Positions 1 through 12,100 of a DNA stretch of 64,000 nt are shown piece by piece; position 1 is the first letter of the stretch, and each line of letters opens with the position of its first letter. Both the position numbers and the translations under genes were made by a program. Under the pieces are notes generated by a model that saw only the letters and a program-made list of their open reading frames with translations, did not search any database and had not been told where the DNA came from. Origin of the DNA: Paraescarpia echinospica (Eukaryota; Annelida; Polychaeta; Sabellida; Siboglinidae); contig CM034539.1 in the NCBI GenBank assembly GCA_020002185.1, forward strand, positions 30,769,750-30,833,749, given 5' to 3'.

Positions 1-174
1 TATTAGTTATTTATTATATTTTTTTATTAATCTTAATATGTTATTTAAATATACATGTTGTTAGATATTATTATTTTTTAAAACTTTTCTTAGGATTCTT
101 ATTTCTAACATTTCGGATAATACATTCACATTTGATATTATTTCATTGGATACACCAGTCTCTATATTTCTTAC

Positions 175-3100
175 CTTCACCTCCTCCAAATGCACAGAAT
201 CTTTCAGTTTCTTCTCTTCCAGGGACTGCTGCAATCTGTCCATCTCAGTGCGAATGTTTTGATACTCAGCGGTGACACGTTCCACCTCGCTCTGATACTT
301 CGCTTGTGATTCCTGCGCCCTCTGGAGGTCTGCCTTCACAGCATCAACTTCTCGCGTCTTCTGGTCAACATTGACCTGTAGCTGGTCAAGGTCAACCACC
401 AGTGTCTCCATCTGGCGGCGTAATTTAATGTGGGCGCCTTTTTCTTTCATGAACTACAACGGCAAGGATGACAGTGTGACGACAAAAGAAACGTATAGTT
501 GATCTGCATCAAGTTAGATGTGGTCCTAACAGAATGCCTGTTGAAAAACGCATACAGTAGATGTTTTGAAATGTTTACAAAATCTAATTTATATCCAGTC
601 CTGAACAGCTGTTGAACTTCGCGTTACAGTCACCAATAACATCTTCAGTAATTCAGTCACCTTGCAGTTAAGGTCACCCTTGGACAGTCCCAAATTAATT
701 CTGTAACCGTATAGCAGCAAAAATTACTCCTGCTAATAAGGTTACCTCGCTATTCAGGCCAAGTTCCGGCCAAGGTGACCTTAATAGTGGGGTTCCATTC
801 TAATTAAAGTCCATCAGCACATGAAACAAAGCTGGTATTGTAAAAATGCACTGGCCATGTTGAAACAGACAACTTCAAATGAAATAAACCATCTAAACTT
901 TCGCGTAACCACTGGACTTTATAAGCTATAAAATAACGAGAGACGTCCTACCACATCTTCCCTTGCTCCTTCCTTCCTTCCCCTCCTCCCTCCCTCCATT
1001 ACCTCTCATGTCCTCCTTCCCCTCCCCTCGTCTTCCTTTCCTCTCCCCTCCCTCCCTCCCTCTTACATTGCTCCATCTCTCTCCCCTCTCTCTCTCTGTC
1101 AGTCTTTCAAGTCTCTGTCTCTATCTGTCAGTCGCCCTTCTCTGACCCTTTCTCTCTCCCTCCCTCCTCTCCCCTGCCTTCCTTCTTTCTCTCTCCTTCC
1201 CTCCCTCCCTCCTCCTAACCCTCTTCTCCTCCTCTCTCCCTCCTTCCAATCCCACTTCCCCTCCAGTATTACTCCCCACCCACCCACCTGTTTCTTGGAG
1301 TCCTTGGCACTCTCTCTCTCCCTCTTCACTTCGTCATCCAGAGTTCGCACTAACTCCTCCACCTGGGCTAGCTCCTTCTCTCGTTCTGCCAGCCTCTCCT
1401 GCACCTCTGAGTTCTGAACCACCACCGACGACTCGCTCACTGCCAACTGTGCCTCCAGGTGGCAGCAGTGTTCCCTCAGCGTTGCGTGCGACTGCAGCAC
1501 ACCTGCAACCGACGGGATGACCAGTGAGTGGACACCACAAGTGGTCAAGCTTGTCCAGAGGAATTAATAATTAAATTATGGCATGTTAATGACTGAAACT
1601 TTATAATCTATGATAAATATAGTTTCACTCGGCATCATGCTTAGTTTACACTTATTTCATGCATCATTTAAATCAATCGTACAACGTATTGACACATATA
1701 TATATATATGTACAAATTACTAACTGTTATTGCACTAGTGGGTGGGTGGGTGTATTAATGTTTTCTTCCTATACAGTTTGAATCACAGCTGCCAAACTTT
1801 CAGAAGAAAAGTAATTGATAATTTTTTCCAAACTCACAACTGGTTACTGATTCTTTCTGGTTTTAGGGTTCATACTGTTCTTTAGATGGACGTAAATCGA
1901 ATGTTCATAACATTACTCGTATATTCTTCAATTGTTCCGTGAGGTGCGCTGATCAAACACTTAATGTAACTTACATTAAGGTGAAACCTTTTCAAATTAA
2001 CATCGCAAGAAACATAATTTATGAATACACTCTTTTTGTCAGTATGTATGTAACCCGGAGAATGGGCATTTTTGCTGACATTATTTAGTAATCGGAGGTT
2101 TATAGACAAGAGAAAGTAACTTCAACAGACTAACTACCACGTCTTCACAGATTCTTCCCCAACGTGGATTTGTTCCTTAACAACTATTGTGAGTACAATT
2201 TGTAGACTCTGACTGGCAGTAGCAACCATAAATTTCCGCGTATAATATGCATTTTTTCATTCAATTTTTACTTAAAAGTTCATGTGCGTATTATACATGG
2301 TGATACTGCTAAACAGTATTTTGTCTGACAGAGATATGTGTTCCATGATGTGTTGCTTCTTAGGCAAAGTATAGAAAATGTCACCACTCATACTATACAA
2401 TTTATCACATGCGTTTAGCATCGCATGTGCGCGTTAAAAGATTGTTTCATGGTAATGCAGTTTGGCGGGTACATCTTGGTGAAATACTGAAACAACATGA
2501 CAGTCTGCTAAAGGTACCCTGTAGTTATGCAAATATCCACTTGGGGTCATTCGTAGACATACAAGTATCCACCAGGTGGAAGAAAGGCAGCACATACATA
2601 CAACTCGCAAGGTGATATCATCATGTGGGATGAGCCGGTAGAATGGCTGTCAATTGCATAAGGGACATTTTTAACAGTGGCCTGAGCCACACTTCAAGCA
2701 AACTATCAGAAGCAGGGAAATGAAGAGTTGATGCCAAAAGTTAGGATGGGATTATACATAGTAATATAGCAATTTTATCCGAATTTTAGCAAAAGTCAGT
2801 GTCAATACATGGAAATTATGGTATTTGACAAGATCTGACATAATTTAACAAGATTGCCATCCAAGACAAACACAAATTTGTTGTGGTCTTACAAAGACAA
2901 CAGATTAAGCATTAACCACAGTCACCAAACTAACCACAAGCCTTAGACGCATAATAAGTCAACATGTCGAGCACCATAAATGTAGACAGTCCATTCAGAA
3001 GTCCTAAAAAGGCATTAATGCTAAAACTAGTTAGTTAAATCAATGATAATAGTGCTAAAACCGTGGTGCATAATGCACAGGCAAATAAGATTAAATGGAG

Positions 3101-6100
3101 ATAACATTAATTAAAACATGACATAAAATAAGCACGTTACACATAGTTAAGTTAGTTAAATGATAATAAATTACTTAGAAAACACTATGTTATTTTATGC
3201 AGATAACGTTTACTACGACAAGAAATAGCCAACTGTCACCTGCCAAGCGTCCTTTCTCTCTCTCCAGGTCCAGTGATAATTGCTGTGAGTCGGCGTACGT
3301 GTCATGCTGCTGCTTAATGTATTCTTGGGCAGAAAGTAGTTCCTTTTCCATGGCTTGCACTTTACTTCTGTATTCTTCTGCTTGATATTCGGCATTCTTC
3401 AGACTGGTCCTCAGCTCGGCCACCAGGGTATGTTTCTCATCCTCGCTGACTTGAAGGTTTTTCTTCATTTGCTGCAAAGAATCATGGAAACGTGTCATGA
3501 TCAAACAACAAAAGCTGTTAATTTACTTGTTTAATTTGTTAACGAGTTGGTAACCAGATTATGATAAAAAATATTAAATATACACTGTATCATGCACTAA
3601 AAACATTTAGAAAAATTTTGGTGTCGCTAAATTTGTTTAAAATGTAGCAACATTTTAATTTTTTTATTGTTTTGTATAACAACAGCTTATCTGAAGACAA
3701 TCCAGACTTACCTCCATTTCCTCTTGCAATGCTTCCATTTTTTCATCGAGGTCAAGATTGAAGCGACCTTGCAAAGTGGCGACATCTGCAGTTAGTTTCT
3801 CACGGCTCTCCTCAGCGAGTTGTAGCTTCTCTTTGAGGTCTGTCACCTCGGTCTGGTGCTCCACCTGGTGAGTACGCTGTTCTTTCAGCAACATCTCGAG
3901 GTCCTTGCCTAGTTTGAGCGCCTGCAGATGGAGCCAGGAGTCATCATAAAGGGCAAATAGTAAAAAGATATAACAAGATTACACCCAGAGAATAAACTCT
4001 TCATGGCAATAACAAGGAACATTTTAATTAATAGTGTGTGATACTATGTCATATTTTACATGACATTTTGTCCCGAGATTGCAGGAAAATGTCTCAAAAT
4101 GTGTCTATTTTTAGAACAATTCTTAGCATAGGAAGAAATTCCCAGACAAAATTTATATTTTCGGGGAAAGCACTGCAACTAGTCCCTTGCAAAACTTTAC
4201 AAACATTATCCTGCTATTGTAATACACTGTAGTTACCATACATAATTACCATCTGCTATCATGAGATTTACTGTAGAACATATCAGGAAGGTGAATAATA
4301 CTTCAAGAACATAAAACATCAGAAATACAGCATTCTCTGTGCAGCATTTCAATGGTTTTAACACTGATAAAAATAAGACAACCAAAACAAAAATAAATTT
4401 ATGCAACTCAACAAGTTGTATACTAGATTTTATGCAATTGGCAGAGCAAGTCTTTCGCAGGCTCTGGCCCGTGTGCTTGAGCCAATGACAGCTCCTGGAT
4501 TATCTTGATAGATCAGATTACTCCATAAAATAATCCACCAATCACAGCACCGGATTAGTCCAGAGTCAAGACCTTTTGAAATAACTATGTCTTATTACTC
4601 CGGTCAAGCAGTCATCCAATGGTAGACATGTTTTACATTCACTGATAATTTGAAATTTGTCAATCGTAGTAAAAATGTGTCATTATCCTATTTCTATTCA
4701 GTACTAGATTGACGCTACCTTTTTTGCATAACCCGGACCGCAGGAATTATTGCAGTGGGGTGGTCACAGTGTTTTTGGTGACCTTGTGGCAAATTGACCG
4801 CACCTTTCTAAGTCAAATTTGTGTTTTTGGTGAGGAATATATGTATTCTTGGCATATCTTATGTTTATACATGTAGTGGTTTTTAGTCCATTACGAGGTA
4901 GGGACGAATCATGTATATTGTTATTGTCAAGATTGTAGGAATGTGGGATCTGAGAAAAAAAAGAAGGCTGACACTGTACAAGGGTTCAGTGTCATATGAG
5001 GTTTGGATTTTAGAGCTCACATTCCTATTAATGTCATTCCCAAATTGGCTGCATGACAAGTAGTCCAACTTCAATAAATAAACATCATTCATTTGGCTAA
5101 TTTTGATTCTCTGCTACATTAAACTTGTGTTGTTTATTGCATAAAAGTGGTCATCATTCATTCTGAGATCAGATTTCTAAATGGAGTCTGGTAGTTTGTG
5201 GGGGTCGATCACATTTCACATCAGGTGACCTGGTGGTGAAGTGACCCCCACCGATACGGTGTAATATAGTTGGTAATGGTTGGTGATATGTATAGGATTT
5301 GTAGATATTGATTAGCAATACCATTGGGGCCGGCATGCTTGCTGTGAATATACACTGACGTATGTGTTGTTGTTTACATAATATATGTGAACGAATAAAA
5401 AGTAAATGTCACTAAGTTGGCCTATTCCAATCTACACTTCACTTGCATTATTGCTTTGCATAGGAGGGTGGATGTGACAGTGGCACATGCAAAAATATTT
5501 TGGTCAGTAGAGCAATGAATTTATTCAAGCTACGCCACCCACCTTTGCCTTCTGCTTTGCGATGGCGCGGTGCGAGTCACTCTGCAGTTGTCCCAGTCGA
5601 CTCCTCAAGGCGTCGTTGTCAGCCTTTGTCTTCTCTGTCGCTTCCATGTCGGTGCTCCTGGAGGAGCTCGCTTGCAACACCTCCGTGTCCAGGCTCACAT
5701 TTCTCTCTCTCAGCAACTGTAACTCCGACTGCATCTCCCCAAGTCGCCCTCTCACCACCTCCAATTCGCTCTGCACATTTTCTTTTTCCACGCCGCGAGT
5801 GTTTGCTTCCATCTGTGTTGTCTTCAGCTGACTGCGGACATTGGCGAGGTCATTCTCAAGGGCAGACACGGACGCACGTAACTGCTCCACATCAGATTGT
5901 GAGCTCTTGCGGAGAGCTGCAAGTTCCTCTTCTACAGCGATCTTCTCTAGTTCCAGTGTTTCCAGCATGGTGGTGCTGCTGTCGTCGGTGTTGTCATGTA
6001 ACTCCTGCTGTTGGATGCCTGCGTCGGATTGCGCCGAATTCACCAACCTTTCGGTGATCTTGTTCTTTCTTGCCTTTAGTCTGAAGAGTTCCTCCTTTTT

Positions 6101-9100
6101 CTGTTTCAGTTCCTGTTTGAGCTGCATGAAATTCTGACCCACCTTGCTCATGTCTTCTTTGAGGGTTTGTAGCGCTTCATCGAACACACGCTTCTCGTCC
6201 CGTGCTGCCTGCAGCGCCACCTCCAGGCCATTCTTTGCCTCCTTGGTCTGCAACAACTCCTCATCTTTGGTGTTGAGCTCCAGGCAGATTTGCTTCACTT
6301 GTATTTCAGCATCGATGGATGTGGCTTCAAGATTCTCGATGGAACGATCGCGCTCCAAGATGCTTTCCTGTGAGAGAGCAAGACGCTTGACGAGTTCTGC
6401 ATGCTCATGTTCCAGCACACCGATCTGCGCCTGCCTTCGCTTCAGTTCAGCCTGAGATTTGTTCAGTTGTTCGACGACGTCGTCAATGGCAACGGAGGAA
6501 CCAGACTTGGCCATTTGCGACTGCAACACCTGTTCGACTGAATCTCGCTCACAGCGGATCTGCATAAACGTGGCTTCTCGCTCCATCATGTCTGCCTCGA
6601 TTGCCTCCAGATGGCGTGCCAGCATCTGTTTGTCTTGTAATAGGCGTTTCTGCGTGTCGCTCAGCTGTTGCTTCACGCGCATGTTTTCAGCGCGCAATCG
6701 CTCGACATGCGTCGTGTGTGCGATTACCTCACCCTTGATCTTTGTGACGTCACTCTGCAGCGCAGACTTTGCATCCTGTGCTGAGCGTAGCTGCTCCTGA
6801 TACCACTCCTTTGACATCGTCAGACTACTCACCTCGTTCTGTAGTGACTTCACTTCCTGTTCCACAAGGATCTTATTCTGATTGGTCGTCTGGAATTCGA
6901 CGTACAGTTCCGCGACTTTCTCCTTTAGCGCTTTCACGGTGTCGTCCTTTGCTTCGGCGTCTTCCTTTGTGAGCTTCAGCTTCTCGCTGAGCTTGTCTCT
7001 GGTCTCCTGTGAGAGGACCAGGTCCTCCTGTATCACCTGTCGGTCCTCATCCTTCTCTTCCAGGAGTCGGTGAGCGTCCAGGATGATTTGTTCGAGACGG
7101 CCACGGTTCTGACGCAGCGTATCCAAGTCAGCGGCCAAATCGTCACGTTCAGTCACAATATTCTGTTTGCTCGCCTCCTCGACCTTCACCTGCTGGCTCA
7201 AGGTTGCAATCTGTGCATGCAGCAGGGCACGCTCCGCAAGCGATGCCTTCGCTTCAGCGTACAGGATTTCAAGCTGACCTTCCATCTTGGCGTTCTCGGC
7301 TCTGGCTGCGTCCAGTTCGCTGCTGTTTTGACCAACACTGTCCAGGCTCCAGCTGCGTGTCACATGATCGTCATGTGACACATGCCTGGTCACATGATCT
7401 CCCGCACCTTGGGGATCGATTTGCTGCATAGACTGGAAGATATCCGTTGCAGAGAGTTGCTCAGAAGAGGATTTTCGTACCGAACTATGTCTTGTCGTGG
7501 AGTGCCACGACGGCTGTAAACTGGTCGTGGAGGAATACGGTCTGATGGGCACTGTAGATTCAACGCCAGACTCCTCCATGTTGCCACTGCTGTTGCCATG
7601 GTTACTGTTGTCTGGCTGCTGGGGGTTTGTCAGGTTGGAGATATCGTCTGTGTGTGGGTGCGTTACGTGTTCATGGTCCGAGCGGTCAACGTCCACACCA
7701 TTGTCCATTCTTTTATGTGGATTCCCATCACCCGTTAAACCATGCTCATTACCAGGATGTCCATTCTCATCACTTCCTTGGACTTCCTTTGCGGTCATCA
7801 TAACAATGGCACCATCATCCACCTCTGCTGCGTGCGCCATCTGCTGGTCATCACCCAATTGAGATGGCGCCACCTGTTGTCTGTCTGATGCACTAGACAT
7901 CGGTGACGAACTCGATGTGACACGTGAGAACCATGACGATGTCTGAGTCATCCGGATCATCTGATCCGACGGGATCCGGATCAACTCATGATCCCTGAGA
8001 GACGACTCCAGAGTGGCACCATCCTCACCATGGATCCCCACATTGTCCCCCTCGTGGATATTTTCTTTGGATATCACAGTTCCTTCCCCTGGTTTGTCAA
8101 TGGGACTAGCAATGTTGGCGTCATTTTGTGACGCATCACCTTTATCTGATGACATGATGTTACTGCTGTCATCAGCACCATTGACACCAGACTTGACTTC
8201 TGACACTGACGATGACTTGTCGTCCGTGATCTGAAATTGAAAGTATCGACTGTACGCATTCGGAAAATGTACGTTTTCATAAATCTACAAAAACAATTAT
8301 TTTATGTACTACTCTCTTTTCAGACATCTAGTATTTTTATGTGCCCGACTACATGCAGTACATAATGACTACGTTATCGGACACCAAAAATCTTTTTTGT
8401 ACTGTATTTCTTTGGACATCTGATAATTTAATTATTGTTAGGTGATCAGATACATAGTCCTTACAGTACGGTAGTCAAGTGTGTTGTTGATTATTTCCCA
8501 CATAAGACATCTTATTTTTCCTACCATTTCCATTTAATAAAGTTGCTATGAACTAATGCTAACATCTGACAGGTTTTTATTTAACAATTAATGTGTACAT
8601 ACATACATGACACTGGCATATTTATATCGCTTTCTTAAAGGCCTCGGCCAGAGGTACATTTTGTTAAATAGCACAACACGTGTAGCAAATGTAAAATAAT
8701 TTATTACATAATTAAAAAAAAGATAAAGTGCACTTTAGATCATATAAAGTCATGACCTAGTTAATAATTTTGAGACAATCGCAGCGCCATCTTGTGATTA
8801 TCCCGTATTGTTTTGTCACAATGGGTGCAACTTACAGCGCAAACAGGCACCGTTGCACAAAGTTACGGTAAACATGACAGTGCCAGCTTGCACTCGTTGG
8901 ATATAAAACAAGTGAATATTCATTCCGCAGCGAGGACAGTACTCTGACACCCACTCGATTCTGGACAATTATCAGTTATAAAAAAGTACGATACATTACC
9001 ATGTTGAACACTCATGTTATTATAGCTTTCAAAACATCAAAGGAAATATAAACCACATAAAACTCTTGTTGACTACAATTACAGAACACCTTAAAAAGAA

Positions 9101-12100
9101 TTTGTCTGTTTCATGACTCGTTATCATCCAGGGTTATAATTACTTGAAGGAACCTGCTGAATTGGTTATGTTGCAAGTGGAAACATAGTGACAACGCCGA
9201 ACGTCAAATGGCGTTGTGGATATACCAGCCAGTGTCTGCCATTACTGCCATTAGAGATGTTTCTAATCTGAATGTTCTGTATACAAATTGAATATTTCTT
9301 GGGTGCCACATTCAAACTGTGAACCCTAATACAGGCATATTACATGTAATTTGGCAGCCAGTATACATTCAACATATTTATTACAGTATTAACAATTTTT
9401 AAAATAAAATGAGGAAGAGACAGCCTAACTTGAAGGTGTATTCACAATCTGGCGATTAAAAATATGCCATTTCGGGTAACCTGTGTTACCTGGTCTACTT
9501 ATTTACATGACTATGGGAATAGGGGCGACAGAATGTGCTGTAAACTGTTAGCCACTAATATCAACGCGGTCTCGCTAACAAATGTGCCCTGCTACAGCAG
9601 AGCGAGTATTAAGTCGCAAAATTATTAAATTGAGTTTTGTACCTTTTTGGATTCCACATAGGACAAGTGTTAAAATGATACGTCATATGTTGAAATATCT
9701 TCAGTAGTTTTTGATACATTACTAAAATTTATAAAAGCAACGTTTTGAGAAATGTGGTCATTTGGACACTTACTGTCTCTTGTGTTTTAATCTATGGGTT
9801 CGTAAACGTGTGTATTTTATTAGTTTGGGATTGTGTGTCGAGGAAAATAAACTGGACATTAAAAGATGACATTATAAGATATTCATTTCTGCCAACATTG
9901 ATGGAACGTAATTTAGTTCAGAGTTCACTGCCGTGCTGCAGCACGTCGCTTTTTGCCCTGGAAGTCGATTTTACCGTTCAAAGTTACGCCATGCTGATGC
10001 CAGCCCGTTTCCTGTGATAGCCACCAATATTAGTTTCGCATTCGATGATGATTCTTTTTTAACGGTATTGTTTGTGCTTTTGAGGGCTTCAGTTCACACT
10101 CAAGTTTGACAAGTTGAGATTTTTACAAAACCTAAGTGTTCCTAACTGCAGCGAAGGTGCATTTGCGTTGAAAAACTAATTCCTGGTGGCGAACCATGAC
10201 GGATCGCGATGTCGCGGTGCGAACTTTGAACGCGGCCCTGAATAGCCCCACAAAACTTAATACCTGGTTTGCTCTGGCAGGACACAAATTAGTTTGATGT
10301 TTATATTACTATTTATAAAATATTTACCACAACAGAGATAATGTTGTTTGTATCTCTCCCTTGCTGTGGCGGCTCCACCTGTGAACTGGACAGTTTGCGT
10401 TGAGCTTGAGCGATGGCTCGGGCAACATCTTCTGGTGATGCAGGCGTGATGTACTTATTGTCTGTCAACATGTCACCAAACGTGTCACCAAATGTGTTGC
10501 AAAAGATGTCATCAAACATGTCACCAGATACATTGTTAAAAATGTCACCAAACGTATCACCAAACATCAAGAATGCAAAATTTTAAACATGTCAACTGTC
10601 AACAAATATAACTGTCACCAAATAGTCTATTATGTCATCAATTAGTTTCAACAACAACAACAACGACAATAACATAACAAGATAAAGTACACGTGTGTAT
10701 GTGCATGCATGAATGCATGGGTGCCTCTGTCAGAGTACATAATTCATGTGCTAAAAATTAAGCATATTTCTGATAATAGACATTACGAACTGCAGTAAAT
10801 TGTTCTTACAATTTACCTATTAACTAAGTTAAGATGTTTTCTACAAATGCAAGAAACGTTTAAACGTTGCATTACCAATGACAGACTCCTGCAGAGCTAG
10901 GGCCTCGACTGTCTTGGTGAAAGCATGGAATGTATCTACACTGGCATCCAGGGCGAACATCTTGTTCATTGATGGTGACTGTGGAGTCTGAAAGAACACC
11001 AGGTTTGAATACTTGAACAACTATAAAATTCCATACCATTTCCCTGTTTCCTTAAAACAATTCTATGCCAAAACCAACTTACTTTTGAGGACAATAGTTT
11101 CACAAAACATACAGTTTAAGCTTATACTAGCTTACATGGAAGAAACCAATGGTAGCAGTTATCATCATTACAGTATTTTTAACTTTTAAAACTTGTTCCT
11201 TCTTGAGGAGAGTGGTTTGCCACTCAACAATGCCCAAATGAACATTACGGGTTTCAACCAGTTTTGTTCTGAAATCTTAGAATTCTAGGCTTTTCCATGC
11301 CACTTAGAAAATTCCAGGCTTTCCATACCTTGATTTTCAACTAATGAAATTCCATGCTATTGAAGGATTTCTATGACCGGCACGAACCCTGCAACATCCT
11401 ATACTGATGGTGATGATGCATGTATATCCAAATAAATGTATAGTATCAATAAAACCACCACCCACTCCCTTAATACGTATTACATACTACAGCTGTCTGA
11501 AAACATACAGAACAAAACATATTTTTTGGTGTCCGAGAACACAATAATTATGGATTGTATGTACTTGGACATGTAAAAATACTAGGTGTTCGAAAACATA
11601 CAACTGGTGTAGGAAATAATTATTTTTTGTAGATTTTTTGGGTGTTTGAAAAGATAAAGTGTCCGAATACTTATAGACATTATGTACTAGAGATAATGCG
11701 CACATTACCAACGAAAAGGTAATTATTAGTTTGTACTGAAGCATAATGCTGATACTCCATGCATGCAAACCTGAAAAGAGGCAGGCCTCAGGCAATTTAG
11801 TGCAAAACTGCCATATCGGTTTGCTCGTGATAGGGTATATAATAAGAACACGAGGCAACGTAATATGATTGAAGTAACATAACATGACCCGCCATGCTGC
11901 CCAGTTCTGACACATCCACAGTTGCATTAATGTGCAACAACACTACCAGTTTCTTTCATTAGCTACTGCCACTGGATTGTTTTATGTTTTGTTTTTACCA
12001 AAAACGTTGTAACGACCAAGCTGTCACACACCATACGTTTTGGGGGTCTTCACATGACGACTCCTAAAGTAAAGAGACATCTCAGAACATTGATGTTTGA

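Noticed and set aside
963..1145. Plus-strand frame of Ser/Pro/Leu
   Set aside because: Arises from the polypyrimidine tract in a GOLGA3 intron.
5500..7862. Plus-strand open frames opposite the GOLGA3 giant exon
   Set aside because: Shadows of a strongly coiled-coil-coding minus strand.
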